Assembly (NCBI RefSeq): GCF_001368795.1
Contig: NZ_LN831198.1
Coordinates: 2,885,596-2,918,101 of the forward strand
DNA: 32,506 nucleotides
Origin: Paenibacillus ihuae
GTDB taxonomy: Bacteria; Bacillota; Bacilli; Paenibacillales; Paenibacillaceae
Direction: 5' to 3'
Shown here: positions 7,361-16,004 of the stretch, one piece after another
Layout of the letters: each line of letters begins with the position of its first letter
Numbering within the stretch: the first letter of the stretch is position 1
The notes under the pieces: model-generated
What the model was told of the DNA's origin: nothing
The model's input: only the letters and a program-made list of their open reading frames with translations
Databases searched by the model: none
Program-made: the position numbers and the translations under genes

Positions 7361-8149
7361 TTATACACCGAGCATCGATATAAGTTCAGCTAAATCGCTG
7401 CAAATTACATCCGGTGTCACGCCGGTGACCGTCTTATAGTGTTCAAGATTGTCCTGTGTAGTTAAGCCTGTCAGCACAAGGATCGTCCGGCAGCCCGCAT
7501 TGGCCCCGGCCGTTATATCCGTTCGCATGTTATCGCCGACCACAACAGCCCCTTGCTGCTTAATACCCAGCATCGACACGGCGTAATTGATCAGGTGTGA
7601 TTCCGGTTTGCCGATAACTACCGGCGACATACCGCTTGCGGCTTCGATTGCAGCACCAAGCGTTCCCGCACCCGGCATGACTCCATCATCCGATGGCAGC
7701 ATCAGATCCGGATTGGTCAGCACAAATTTCGCTCCGCCCATGATCCAGCGGGAAGCCTGTGCGAGTGTATCATATGTAAAAGATCTGTAAATACCCTGTA
7801 CAACATATTGCGGGTCATCTGTGACAATCGTCAAGCCAGCTTCGGCGCAGGCTTCGATAAGGCCTTCTTCTCCAAGTATCGCCACCCTTGCTTCTGGTGA
7901 TTCCTCAGCGATATAGCGTGCAGCTGCCATCGAGGAAGTGCAGACTTCCTCCGCCTTGGCTTCGATGCCCATTCCGCTCAGATGTGCGGCTACATTAGCG
8001 GGGGTCCGCGAAGAATTGTTCGTTACGAACAAAAAAGGTATACCTGCCGCACGCAGCCCTGCTATCAATTCATCTGCGCCGGGGATCATCCGGCCACCGT
8101 GAAATAAAGTTCCGTCCAAATCAATGAGTAAGCCTCCGATATCCTTCAT
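7361..8149 (-). CDS. HAD-IIA (NagD/YutF-like) phosphatase
   Basis: 262 aa. HAD motif I LIDLDGTLF (Asp10, Asp12) is followed by the NagD-specific VTNNSSRTP (motif II), a C2a cap with VTDDPQYV and FVLTNPDLMLP, motif III lysine in IGKPESHL, and motif IV VVGDNMRTDI. This is the family of B. subtilis YutF and E. coli NagD, cytosolic phosphatases acting on small phosphorylated metabolites. The ribosome site GGAGGGGG precedes ATG 8149. It may head the operon of seven minus-strand genes that follows; no terminator is seen in the 46 nt before the Fpg-like gene. The exact substrate cannot be read from the sequence. Confidence 0.9.
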   Translation of the reverse strand: MKDIGGLLIDLDGTLFHGGRMIPGADELIAGLRAAGIPFLFVTNNSSRTPANVAAHLSGMGIEAKAEEVCTSSMAAARYIAEESPEARVAILGEEGLIEACAEAGLTIVTDDPQYVVQGIYRSFTYDTLAQASRWIMGGAKFVLTNPDLMLPSDDGVMPGAGTLGAAIEAASGMSPVVIGKPESHLINYAVSMLGIKQQGAVVVGDNMRTDITAGANAGCRTILVLTGLTTQDNLEHYKTVTGVTPDVICSDLAELISMLGV

Positions 8150-8497
8150 AATCCCCCTCCAGTTCCTTCGGATTTTAATTAATACTATTAATCAAAAATC
8201 TGGTTAATTTTAAAAAACAGCTTTTCATTACCGCTCTATTTTCAGCTGTACCGTTCAGAATACAGGTTTATATGTTGGTATGAGGCAGGATAATCCCGTC
8301 CTCATTTCGCCATATTCCCCTCTGCTTCGTATGTTTACCAAGGTTCTTTTAATTAAATTTTAACATCCTTAGTCGAACATTAGCGAACCGCTGCAGCGTC
8401 AGGCTATTTTTGACACTACCCTGTCATTTCCTGCGCTTTCCCGGAAAATAATTTGATTTCTTCAGCCATTTCGCCGGGGATTTTCCAGCTTCTCCGC
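8150..8497. other. Intergenic region between rnz and HAD gene, no gene seen
   Basis: 348 nt, AT-rich, especially 8170-8220 and 8345-8365. It contains the end of the rnz transcript and presumably the promoter of the minus-strand operon. I see no clear intrinsic terminator after rnz and no convincing ORF. A 17-codon minus-strand ATG frame near 8450 lacks a ribosome site. Confidence 0.6.
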
Positions 8498-9427
8498 TTA
8501 CTTTCTCCGGTATACGGGAAAGGTGCAGAACTCCTCAGCAAGCAGGGTTTGCGGGAAGACCGCCTGTGCTTCCTCCAGTAATGGAGTCAGCTCCTCCTGG
8601 GATACGTAACGCGAACTGAAGTGAGTCAGCAGCAATTCCCGGCCTTCAGCTTCTCGGGCCAGTTCTGCCGCCTGGACAGCAGTGCTGTGGTGATATTGAT
8701 AAGCCATCTCCGCCAGATCATGGGCAAAGGTTGCTTCATGGATAATCAGATCAGCACCCTGCGCCAGAGGCAGACTCCCCGGGCAAGGTCTGGTATCCCC
8801 CAGAATGGTTACGATGCGCCCTTTTTTGGGCTCGCGGACCACTTCAGAAGCCCGGATTACTACTCCGCTCTCCGTAGTCACATCTTCGCCTTTCTTCAGC
8901 TTGCCGTAGATCGGACCAGGCTTCAGTCCATAGCTCTGGAGCAGCTCCGTGTTCAGACTGCCCGGGCTGTCTTTCTCTGTTACCCGGTATCCGTAGCTGT
9001 CAATCCGGTGCTCCAGCAGACCCGCCTCAACCTTAAAGGTTTCATCCTCAAATACCAGCCCGCCGGTATGCTCCACAATTTCAAGCTTATAGGGCATGCG
9101 TGATTGGCTTACTGACAAGGAAACGTCCAGAAAAGCCTTCAGTCCCGGAGGACCATACACTGTTAGCGGAGCCGTGCCGCCCTGATAACCCCGGCTGGAC
9201 AGCAGCCCCGGCAAGCCGAACAGATGATCACCATGCAGATGGGTAATAAACAGCTTCTCAAGCTTCCCCAGCCGCAGCGGCGAACGCAGCACCTGATGCT
9301 GTGTCCCTTCTCCGCAATCGAACATCCAGAAGCTGCGGCGTTCCTCCAGCAGTCTGAGGACAATCGAGGTTACATTGCGCTGCAGTGTGGGAACACCGGC
9401 ATTAGTGCCAAGAAAATAAATTTCCAT
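8498..9427 (-). CDS. rnz: Ribonuclease Z (tRNA 3'-processing endonuclease)
   Basis: 309 aa metallo-beta-lactamase-fold RNase that removes the 3' trailer of tRNA precursors. The zinc motif THLHGDH is at 62-68, preceded by MEIYFLGTNAGVPT and FDCGEGTQHQ; later ILGDTRPCPG gives the bridging aspartate and LLLTHFSSRY the last histidine. The length fits bacterial RNase Z (about 307). The start is ATG 9427: AAGGAGG is 10 nt upstream, whereas the longer frame from 9466 places that ribosome site inside the gene. Monocistronic by position. Confidence 0.95.
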   Translation of the reverse strand: MEIYFLGTNAGVPTLQRNVTSIVLRLLEERRSFWMFDCGEGTQHQVLRSPLRLGKLEKLFITHLHGDHLFGLPGLLSSRGYQGGTAPLTVYGPPGLKAFLDVSLSVSQSRMPYKLEIVEHTGGLVFEDETFKVEAGLLEHRIDSYGYRVTEKDSPGSLNTELLQSYGLKPGPIYGKLKKGEDVTTESGVVIRASEVVREPKKGRIVTILGDTRPCPGSLPLAQGADLIIHEATFAHDLAEMAYQYHHSTAVQAAELAREAEGRELLLTHFSSRYVSQEELTPLLEEAQAVFPQTLLAEEFCTFPVYRRK

Positions 9428-9563
9428 CTTATTAAATCCTCCTTTCCTTTTTCTTCGAATGAACAAGCGGCCTTTGCCGCGGCATCTCTGAAATGAATTT
9501 TACCCTTTTTGGGAGAGGAAATCATCTTTACCTTCATCCTTCCCCAAATGACTTCATGCTCCA

Positions 9564-9589
9564 GCAAAAAACCTCCCGGTACGGGAGGT
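9564..9589 (-). terminator. Intrinsic terminator of metH
   Basis: Perfect 7-bp stem ACCTCCC/GGGAGGT with a GGTAC-type 5-nt loop, followed on the minus strand by TTTTTT. It lies 55 nt after the metH stop. Confidence 0.9.
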
Positions 9590-9643
9590 CCGTTGTGAAG
9601 GGGGCCTCTCCCCTTCCGATCAGTTGTGTATCATCAAGAGAGT

Positions 9644-12600
9644 CTATAGCTTCTCAACATTAAAATATTGTGCTTCCGGATGGGCGAAGACCATTGCCGA
9701 TACTGAAGCCTCCGGCTCCATCATGAAGCCTTCAGTCAGATGAACGCCGATATCCTCCGGGGAGAGGAGCTTAAACAGCGGCCCCTGATCCTCAAGATCC
9801 GGGCAAGCGGGATAACCGAAGGATACGCGGATACCCTGATAACGCGCACCATGTCTCTGCTTCATGGTCATATCGGCAGGATCAGGGAAGCCCCAGGTAT
9901 CCCGCATCATATGATGGACCCGCTCCGCCAGGCCTTCGGCAACCTCCAGCGCCACGGCCTGCAGCGCATGGGAGCGGAGATAGTCCCCTTTATCTTTCAG
10001 CTCGGTCGACATTTCACGGACACCATGGCCAGCTGTCACGACCAGGAACCCGACGTAGTCCATGATGCCGCTGTCCACGGACTTCAGGAAATCGGCGAGG
10101 CAAAGATACGGCTCAACATTCTGCCGCGGAAACGTAAAGGTATGCAGGATGTTGGCAGTGTTCTGCGGATCGTAGATCAGAATATCATTCCCCCGGGATT
10201 GTGCCGGGAAGAATTGGTACATCGCATGCGGCGTAATCGTACCTTCAAGGATTGCCTGATGCAGAATATCGTCCACCGTTTCCTTAAGCTCTACCGTACG
10301 CGGATCTCCGGCGGCAAGCTGGGCTTCCACTGAACCGCGCAGACCCAGGTGATGGCCTAGCAGCATCTGCATGTTCACGTAGGGGACAATATGGCCCAGC
10401 GGATAGCTGCGCAGGACATGTCGTTCCAGATCCGGTGGGGTGAACACAGGCGCGTCGGCTGAGATCTTCGAGCGGACAGCCCGGGTCAGCACCGGAAGCT
10501 CCTGCTGCGGAGCCACAGCGACAGCCGCCTCTGCTTCCTGGCGAACTTCTTCCTCAATCTTGACCCGTTCCTCCGGATTCATCAGCCGGTTGGCGATATC
10601 CAATCCATCCATGGCATCCTTGGCGTACAGAACAAGGCCATCATACTCCGGACGAATACGTGTCTTGGTGAATTTACGTGTCAGCGCCGCACCGCCTACC
10701 ATAATCGGCACATCAATCCCTGCAGATCTCAGATCCTGAGCGGTTGTAACCATCTGCTGCGCCGATTTGACTAAGAGGCCCGAGAGCCCGATCGCATCCG
10801 CCTTTTCCCGCCGGAATGCTTCAATGATATTCTCCGGTGGTACCTTTATACCCAGATTGATGATCTCATAACCGTTGTTGGACAGGATAATCTCCACCAG
10901 ATTTTTGCCGATATCATGCACATCCCCTTTGACGGTGGCCAGCATGATTTTCCCCTTCACAGAGGTCTCATCCTTCTGCATAAACTGCTCCAGATGGCCG
11001 ACAGAAGCCTTCATCACTTCAGCGCTTTGCAGCACCTCGGCAACGATCAATTCATTGTTATTAAACAGTCTTCCAACCTCGGACATTCCGGCCATCAGCG
11101 GACCATTGATGATCTCCAGCGGACCGCTTTTCGTCAAGGCTTCATTCAGGTCAGGAATCAAACCTTCCTTGGTGCCTTCAACAACGTAAGAGGCGAGCCG
11201 TTCCTCCAGCGAAAGATTGGATATCTTCTCTTTCTTCTCAACTTTCTTCTCACGAAAAGCAGCAACGAACGCCGCCAGCGTCTCGTCATTGGTGTTGTAG
11301 ATCAATTCCTCAGCCAGATGGCGCTCTTCTTCCGGAATGGAGGCATACCGTTCAACCTTCTCCGTATTTACAATCGCATAATCCAGTCCGGCCTTGGTGC
11401 ATTCATACAGAAAGACCGAGTTCAGGACCTCGCGTCCCGCTTCCGGAAGCCCGAACGAAACGTTACTGATCCCCAGAATCGTATGCACCGCAGGTAAAGC
11501 TTCCTTGATCAGGCGGATGCCATCAATCGTTTCTTTGGCGGAGCCGATATACTGTTCACCTCCGGTACCCACAGGAAACACCAGCGTGTCAAAGATCAGA
11601 TCCTCTGCAGCCAGTCCATACTTGTTCACCAGCAGATCGTAGGAGCGTTTGGCAACCTCCAGCTTGTCTGACGCTTTGATCGCCTGTCCGGTTTCGTCAA
11701 TCGTCCCTACGACAATTGCCGCCCCGTATTTATGAATCAGCGGAGTTACCAGCTCGAACTTTTCTTCACCATCTTCAAGGTTAATGGAGTTAATAATCGC
11801 CTTGCCCTGGCAATATTGCAGCGCCAGATCAATGACCTTAGGATCGGTGGTATCGATCATCAGCGGTACCTTTACCTTTTTGACCACCAGTTCCAGGAAC
11901 TGCTTAATGTCTTCGCTCTCATCCCGGTCCGGGTCCTGCACACAGACATCAATCACCTGCGCACCGCTCTTAACCTGAGCGCGGGCTATTTCCGAAGCTT
12001 CCTCATATTTGCCTTCCACGATCAGACGTTTGAACTTCCGCGAGCCCAGCACGTTCGTACGTTCACCGACCATATAAGGTCGATTGTCACTCTCTACATA
12101 AACAGGCTCAATCCCTGACAATGCCGGCGGGTGAGATCCATCCAGCTTGCGGGGTTCGAAGGTGGTAAGCAGCTCGGCCATTGCCCGGATATGATCCGGA
12201 GTTGTTCCGCAGCAGCCTCCGGCAATGTTCAGCCAGCCCTTTTCAGCAAAGCCTGCCAGCTTACGGGCCAGTGAATCCGGAGATTCGTGATAGTTCCCGT
12301 TCTCATCCGGCAATCCGGCATTCGGATAACAGCTCACAGCCGCGGAAGAAATCGCTGACAGTGAACGGATATGATCGCGCATGAACTCCGGTCCGGTCGC
12401 ACAGTTAAGTCCGATGGAGATCGGCTTCAGGTGCTCAAGCGAGATGTAAAAGGCTTCGATATTCTGACCCGCCAGGGTTGTTCCCATCGGTTCAATCGTT
12501 CCCGAAATCATGACAGGCAGTGTAATTCCCGTCTGCTCAAAAGCATTTTTGATCCCGATACTGCCCGCCTTCACATTTAATGTATCCTGGGAAGTCTCCA

Positions 12601-13081
12601 GCAGGAGAGCATCCACTTTCCCGTCAATAAGTGCAACAGCCTGCTCCTGATAGCTGCTAACCAGCTCCTGAAAGGTCACACCTCCGGTCACGGAGAGTGT
12701 CTTCGTAGTCGGTCCCATTGCGCCGATCACATACCGCGGATGTTCAGGCGTATCGTATTTGTCTACGGCGTTCCGGGCAAGCCTTGCTGCCTCCAGATTA
12801 ATCTCCCGTGCCCGCTGAGGGATATCATATTCCGCAAGCACCACAGAAGTCGCCCCAAAAGTGTTTGTCTCGATTAGATCCGCGCCGGCTTCAAGATATT
12901 TCTCATGAATGTCCTGAATCACCTCAGGACGGGTAAGCACCAGCATTTCATTACACCCATCCAAATCTTCTCCGCCAAAATCCTCACCGGTAAGGGGCAC
13001 TTGTTGAATCATTGTACCCATTGCTCCATCCAGAATCAGTATGCGCTGCTGCAAGCTTTCAGCAAGTGTATATTTAGCCAC
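9644..13081 (-). CDS. metH: Cobalamin-dependent methionine synthase
   Basis: 1145 aa, all four modules present. The homocysteine-binding domain (1-310) has zinc ligands Cys227, Cys290 and Cys291 (GLNCATG, GGCCGT). The pterin domain (about 330-590) binds methyltetrahydrofolate. The B12 cap and Rossmann domain (about 625-845) have DVHDIGKN, with His722 as the cobalt ligand. The reactivation domain (about 880-1140) has the SAM-binding RYQGIRVSFGYPACPD. It transfers the methyl group of 5-methyltetrahydrofolate to homocysteine via methylcobalamin. The start is GTG 13081, with GGGGGG 7 nt upstream. The 118-nt upstream gap is too short for a cobalamin riboswitch and I see no S-box. A strong terminator ends it. 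Confidence 0.97.
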   Translation of the reverse strand: MAKYTLAESLQQRILILDGAMGTMIQQVPLTGEDFGGEDLDGCNEMLVLTRPEVIQDIHEKYLEAGADLIETNTFGATSVVLAEYDIPQRAREINLEAARLARNAVDKYDTPEHPRYVIGAMGPTTKTLSVTGGVTFQELVSSYQEQAVALIDGKVDALLLETSQDTLNVKAGSIGIKNAFEQTGITLPVMISGTIEPMGTTLAGQNIEAFYISLEHLKPISIGLNCATGPEFMRDHIRSLSAISSAAVSCYPNAGLPDENGNYHESPDSLARKLAGFAEKGWLNIAGGCCGTTPDHIRAMAELLTTFEPRKLDGSHPPALSGIEPVYVESDNRPYMVGERTNVLGSRKFKRLIVEGKYEEASEIARAQVKSGAQVIDVCVQDPDRDESEDIKQFLELVVKKVKVPLMIDTTDPKVIDLALQYCQGKAIINSINLEDGEEKFELVTPLIHKYGAAIVVGTIDETGQAIKASDKLEVAKRSYDLLVNKYGLAAEDLIFDTLVFPVGTGGEQYIGSAKETIDGIRLIKEALPAVHTILGISNVSFGLPEAGREVLNSVFLYECTKAGLDYAIVNTEKVERYASIPEEERHLAEELIYNTNDETLAAFVAAFREKKVEKKEKISNLSLEERLASYVVEGTKEGLIPDLNEALTKSGPLEIINGPLMAGMSEVGRLFNNNELIVAEVLQSAEVMKASVGHLEQFMQKDETSVKGKIMLATVKGDVHDIGKNLVEIILSNNGYEIINLGIKVPPENIIEAFRREKADAIGLSGLLVKSAQQMVTTAQDLRSAGIDVPIMVGGAALTRKFTKTRIRPEYDGLVLYAKDAMDGLDIANRLMNPEERVKIEEEVRQEAEAAVAVAPQQELPVLTRAVRSKISADAPVFTPPDLERHVLRSYPLGHIVPYVNMQMLLGHHLGLRGSVEAQLAAGDPRTVELKETVDDILHQAILEGTITPHAMYQFFPAQSRGNDILIYDPQNTANILHTFTFPRQNVEPYLCLADFLKSVDSGIMDYVGFLVVTAGHGVREMSTELKDKGDYLRSHALQAVALEVAEGLAERVHHMMRDTWGFPDPADMTMKQRHGARYQGIRVSFGYPACPDLEDQGPLFKLLSPEDIGVHLTEGFMMEPEASVSAMVFAHPEAQYFNVEKL

Positions 13082-13199
13082 TTCATATCCCCCCAGAAAA
13101 ACGTTAGAGTAAGTTTAGCAGAATAAAGCAAAATCGGAAAGCCTTCCTTTCCACTCTGCATAATTGTTATTATTTGTAGGCTGTCCTCAGGAAGCTTTA

Positions 13200-13622
13200 T
13201 TAAGGTAATACTGTAAGTTCTTTACTCGGCATGGAATGCTGTGTGCGGGCCGTTACATGGGATGTAACGCTATACTTGCCCTCTTGAGCAAAGCTGCCTT
13301 CAGCCTCATATGTACCGCTCCCGGAGGATGTTCCTTTCAGCTCCAGCTTTATCGATTCATCGTTTGTGTTCACGATTTCGAAGAGCACTTCTTTGGCATC
13401 ATCTACTGCTTCTCCCGCTTGTGTCACCACCGCTTTGAAGCTTACCGGCTCATTTACCTTGCCTTGCTCCGGACTCCAGCTCAGCTCGACCTTAATGGGC
13501 TCCATAGAGACATTGCCTGCAGAGTGCATAGGGTTATGCTCTGCACTTTTTTCGGAACATCCTCCTAGTGCTGAAATCGTAACAATAAATAATAGTGCAA
13601 TAAACTGCTTAGGTTTGATCAT
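13200..13622 (-). CDS. YtkA/FixH-like lipoprotein
   Basis: 140 aa. Signal peptide MIKPKQ plus a hydrophobic stretch ends in the lipobox ALGGC with Cys22, so the mature protein should be lipid-anchored outside the membrane. Residues 42-139 form an Ig-like beta domain (VELSWSPEQGKVNEPVSFKA, GSGTYEAEGSF, GKYSVTSHV) typical of the YtkA-like (FixH) family. The start is ATG 13622, with GGAGG 7 nt upstream; the longer frame from 13700 puts 26 non-signal residues before the signal peptide. It has its own likely promoter and lies 118 nt ahead of metH. The function of the family is not well defined. Confidence 0.85.
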   Translation of the reverse strand: MIKPKQFIALLFIVTISALGGCSEKSAEHNPMHSAGNVSMEPIKVELSWSPEQGKVNEPVSFKAVVTQAGEAVDDAKEVLFEIVNTNDESIKLELKGTSSGSGTYEAEGSFAQEGKYSVTSHVTARTQHSMPSKELTVLP

Positions 13623-13691
13623 CGGGCATCCTCCAGTCGGATAGTCAAGTTCCTTATGAAGCTTACAGCGCGAGTAATCCATTCTTTCTCT

Positions 13692-13697
13692 ATTATA
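13692..13697 (-). promoter_or_regulatory. -10 element of the lipoprotein gene
   Basis: Minus-strand TATAAT about 70 nt upstream of the lipoprotein start. Upstream, CTGAAA at 13719-13714 is a weak -35 with 16 nt spacing. Confidence 0.4.
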
Positions 13698-13753
13698 CAC
13701 ATAATATTCACTTTTTCAGAGAATGACTACCTCTTCACACATATTCATAGCAT

Positions 13754-13790
13754 ACAAAAAAAACCGGCTCCCTATTAGGAGACCGGTTTT
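13754..13790 (-). terminator. Intrinsic terminator of the HAD gene
   Basis: On the minus strand AACCGGTCTCC pairs with GGAGCCGGTT (one bulged base) across CTAATAG-type loop bases and is followed by eight T. It sits 12 nt after the HAD stop codon. The plus-strand side has only TTTT, so it acts mainly leftward. Confidence 0.88.
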
Positions 13791-13801
13791 GAAATGACTT
13801 G

Positions 13802-14587
13802 TTATAGCGATTGTACCAGCGGAAGGAGCTCGGAGAGATGCCCGATCTGGTAGTCCGGCCGAATCTCCGGATTAGCCATTTTACCCGTCCGGTTAATCCA
13901 GACCGTGGTAAGACCTGCAGTCAGACCGCCTAGAATATCCGTCGTTAGCTTATCACCGACCATAACCCCTTGTTCCGGAGCAATGTCGAGCAGATCAAGC
14001 GCATGTACGAAAATATCCTTGTCCGGCTTACCTTTACCAAAGCTCCCTGAAATGACCACATGATCAAAATAAGGGATTAGCTCCGGAACACCGTCCAGTT
14101 TCTCCTGCTGAAGAGCCGGACACCCGTTAGTGAGCAGCAGCAGCTTCACTTTACCCCGGAGCTCATCCAGCACTTGCAGCGTTTCTTCATACATATAAGG
14201 CCGCTTCCGGCGTTCCTCGGCAAATTTGGCAGCTAGTTGTTCAGCCAGTGCTTCATCATCGACTCCTAAGGAAGCCAGGCCGCGGCGCCAGGATTCTTTG
14301 CGGTATCCCGGAGCAAGCTGCTCCAGTTGCCGGAATTCCGGCTGCTCCCCGGCTGTGAAATTTGCCCATAGTGCTTCGAAGGGATTGATTCCGATCATTT
14401 TCGTAAATGGAAACGTCTCATAAGTCTCGTAAAGGCTTCTGGATTCCCTACGGACAGCTGCTTCCAGCTCTAAAGGGTCAATATCGTTCCCCGCTGCTTC
14501 GCAGGCCGCGCGGAAAGCTTCTTCAACGCTCCGTTCATCCCAGAGCAGTGTATCGTCAAGGTCAAATAGTACGGCGGTAATCGGCAT
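13802..14587 (-). CDS. HAD-family hydrolase (haloacid dehalogenase-like, C1 cap)
   Basis: 261 aa. Motif I AVLFDLDDTLLWDE (Asp9, Asp11), an alpha-helical C1 cap at about 20-120, motif II LLLLTNGCPA, motif III lysine in GSFGKGKPDKDIF, and motif IV VMVGDKLTTDILGG. This is the YjjG/YsaA-like group of small-molecule phosphatases; the substrate cannot be assigned. The ribosome site GGGAGAGGGAG precedes ATG 14587. It follows the two-TM protein gene by 35 nt on the same strand and ends at a strong terminator, so the two genes are probably co-transcribed. Confidence 0.9.
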   Translation of the reverse strand: MPITAVLFDLDDTLLWDERSVEEAFRAACEAAGNDIDPLELEAAVRRESRSLYETYETFPFTKMIGINPFEALWANFTAGEQPEFRQLEQLAPGYRKESWRRGLASLGVDDEALAEQLAAKFAEERRKRPYMYEETLQVLDELRGKVKLLLLTNGCPALQQEKLDGVPELIPYFDHVVISGSFGKGKPDKDIFVHALDLLDIAPEQGVMVGDKLTTDILGGLTAGLTTVWINRTGKMANPEIRPDYQIGHLSELLPLVQSL

Positions 14588-14622
14588 AATAACGCTCCCT
14601 CTCCCTATGCTGGTCTATCTTT

Positions 14623-15150
14623 CTACTCGTACACTACTTCAATATTATTAGCTTTTGCGAACTCTGTGAGGCGTTCACCCATTGCCGCGGTGTCATAACG
14701 GTTCAGGAACCTGGAGAACACCCATTGCTTGCGCTTGCCTTTATATTTAAGGGAAACCATACTGCGGGACACAATAATCTTCTCAATCTCTGATGCCTGC
14801 AGCCAGCGTTCACGATTGTATTTAATAGTAGAAACTCTGGCACGTTCAACCTTCAGGTATGGACGGCGGAAGAACAGAAGTGCAGCCAGTAAGAAGTAAA
14901 GAACAACACCCAGCCAGTTGGCGAGAACACCGCTGCCTCTAGCTTCATCAACAGAACCGACTACCCAGAACATGATGCCGAGCAGCAGCAGAACTATTGG
15001 AAATACGATGTTGCGGCCTTTGAAAATATCGCTGTCTTTGGCAGCTGACACTGATTTTGAAGCATAGATGGTTTCTTTACCTTGCTTCTTCCGTTGCTTA
15101 TTGACTTGCTGTGTGTTGCGTTGAACCATTCTTTCCCAAGAACGGGCCAT
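14623..15150 (-). CDS. Conserved two-TM membrane protein of unknown function
   Basis: 175 aa. The basic N-terminal region (1-45, many K/R/Q) is followed by two membrane segments at about 48-65 (NIVFPIVLLLLGIMFWVVGS) and 75-93 (NWLGVVLYFLLAALLFF), then a C-terminal cytosolic part of about 80 residues with IEKIIVSRSMVSLKYKGK, which looks like a small beta-rich PH-like tail. I do not recognise a named family. The ribosome site GGGGGAA lies before ATG 15150. It sits 48 nt downstream of ynzC and 35 nt upstream of the HAD gene. Confidence 0.75.
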   Translation of the reverse strand: MARSWERMVQRNTQQVNKQRKKQGKETIYASKSVSAAKDSDIFKGRNIVFPIVLLLLGIMFWVVGSVDEARGSGVLANWLGVVLYFLLAALLFFRRPYLKVERARVSTIKYNRERWLQASEIEKIIVSRSMVSLKYKGKRKQWVFSRFLNRYDTAAMGERLTEFAKANNIEVVYE

Positions 15151-15198
15151 GTTAGTTCCCCCTAGTCATCCTAAAATATCTATGACAAAGACACCGGA

Positions 15199-15402
15199 CT
15201 AATGCTTAAGCCCCTTGGTGCCTTGATCATCGTTATCCACGATTTCAATCGTATCAAGCTGTGCCCGGAAGTTGCTGCGGATGTTACCCAGATAGATCTC
15301 GCGGAGCTTAGCGCGTTCTGCCAATTCCTCTTCATTCAGGCCGCTGCTTTTTTGCTTGCGAGCCAATTCATTGATGCGTGCGACCAATTCGTCTATATTC
15401 AA
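15199..15402 (-). CDS. ynzC: UPF0291 (DUF896) protein, YnzC-like
   Basis: 67 aa. A helical hairpin sequence, MNIDELVARINELARKQKSS then LNEEELAERAKLREIYLG, typical of DUF896. In B. subtilis ynzC is part of the SOS-induced yneA-yneB-ynzC operon next to lexA; the position here is the same, but a yneB (resolvase-like) gene is missing. The start is TTG 15402, with GGGAGGGG about 6 nt upstream. A terminator-like hairpin separates it from yneA, so it may have its own promoter or be expressed by read-through. Molecular function unknown. Confidence 0.9.
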   Translation of the reverse strand: MNIDELVARINELARKQKSSGLNEEELAERAKLREIYLGNIRSNFRAQLDTIEIVDNDDQGTKGLKH

Positions 15403-15444
15403 TGCTTTCCCCTCCCCTATAAATTCATTCTAACTTTGCCATGA

Positions 15445-15481
15445 GAAAAAGAGCTTGTCAAGGTCTCCTCCCTGAAAGCTC
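15445..15481 (-). terminator. Intrinsic terminator after yneA
   Basis: Minus-strand GAGCTTTCAGG pairs with the CCTTGACAAGCTC arm (outer GAGCTT/AAGCTC, inner AGG/CCT), followed by TTTTTC. It lies about 32 nt after the yneA stop and before ynzC. Confidence 0.7.
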
Positions 15482-15512
15482 TTCATGTTATTCTATCGTG
15501 TTGAAATTATAG

Positions 15513-15926
15513 TCAATATACAGGCAAAGTAAGCACATCTCCGGCCTGGATGTCACTGCTGTTCAGTCCGCTTGTCTTTTTAATTCCTTCTATATATACG
15601 ACGGTCCTCATATTATCCGGTTTATGTTCACGTGCTATGCTCCAGAGCGTGTCTCCGCGTACAACAACTACCCGCTTACCTTGTGTCATAGAGGACACCG
15701 ATCCGGCAAAAACATTACCTACAACTGTGAAACCCGAAACTACGAGCATAAACACCAAGGCAAGTTTTATAAAGTTATCTTTCACAAATACCTTCATCAG
15801 CATACTGAATAAGGACGCTGCAGAATCTTTCAGACTTGAAACATAAGTTGAAGCAGAATCATCTCCGGCAGACTGAAGCTCACGGGCCTCATCGTAGATG
15901 CTGCGGTATGTACTGTATTTTAACAT
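15513..15926 (-). CDS. yneA: YneA-like SOS cell division suppressor with LysM domain
   Basis: 137 aa. An N-terminal cytosolic segment (1-50), a membrane helix at about 53-75 (KLALVFMLVVSGFTVVGNVF), then an extracellular LysM domain at about 85-135 (VVRGDTLWSIAREHKP ... SDIQAGDVLTLPVY). B. subtilis YneA (105 aa) has the same TM-LysM layout and halts septation during DNA damage; this protein has about 30 extra residues before the helix. The start is ATG 15926, with GGAGG 9 nt upstream; the ATG at 15932 is only 3 nt from the ribosome site. It is divergent from lexA, with a promoter whose spacer holds a LexA-box-like palindrome. Confidence 0.88.
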   Translation of the reverse strand: MLKYSTYRSIYDEARELQSAGDDSASTYVSSLKDSAASLFSMLMKVFVKDNFIKLALVFMLVVSGFTVVGNVFAGSVSSMTQGKRVVVVRGDTLWSIAREHKPDNMRTVVYIEGIKKTSGLNSSDIQAGDVLTLPVY

Positions 15927-15939
15927 TATCATCGACCTC

Positions 15940-15953
15940 CAAACACTTGTTCT
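15940..15953. promoter_or_regulatory. LexA-box-like palindrome in yneA leader
   Basis: CAAACACTTGTTCT, 8 of 10 conserved positions of CGAACnnnnGTTCG. It lies between the yneA -10 and its ribosome site. Confidence 0.45.
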
Positions 15954-15966
15954 TAATTTCAAAAAT

Positions 15967-15995
15967 AATATAACACGAACAAGTGTTTTGATCAA
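15967..15995 (-). promoter_or_regulatory. yneA promoter with LexA box in the spacer
   Basis: Minus-strand TTGATC (15995-15990) and TATATT (15972-15967) are 17 nt apart. The palindrome CGAAC-AAGT-GTTTT (15976-15989, 8 of 10 bases of CGAACnnnnGTTCG) occupies the spacer, so bound LexA would block polymerase. Confidence 0.7.
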
Positions 15996-16004
15996 TAGTT
16001 TTTT

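Noticed and set aside
8370..8385. CGAACATTAGCGAACC as a LexA site
   Set aside because: It is a direct repeat of CGAAC-like halves, not the CGAAC/GTTCG palindrome.
9370..9567. 65-codon minus-strand frame overlapping the rnz start
   Set aside because: It overlaps rnz and its ribosome site, shows no family resemblance, and rnz itself is well supported.
13082..13199. Possible SAM or cobalamin riboswitch ahead of metH
   Set aside because: Only 118 nt separate metH from the lipoprotein gene, and I see neither S-box core elements nor a B12-box.
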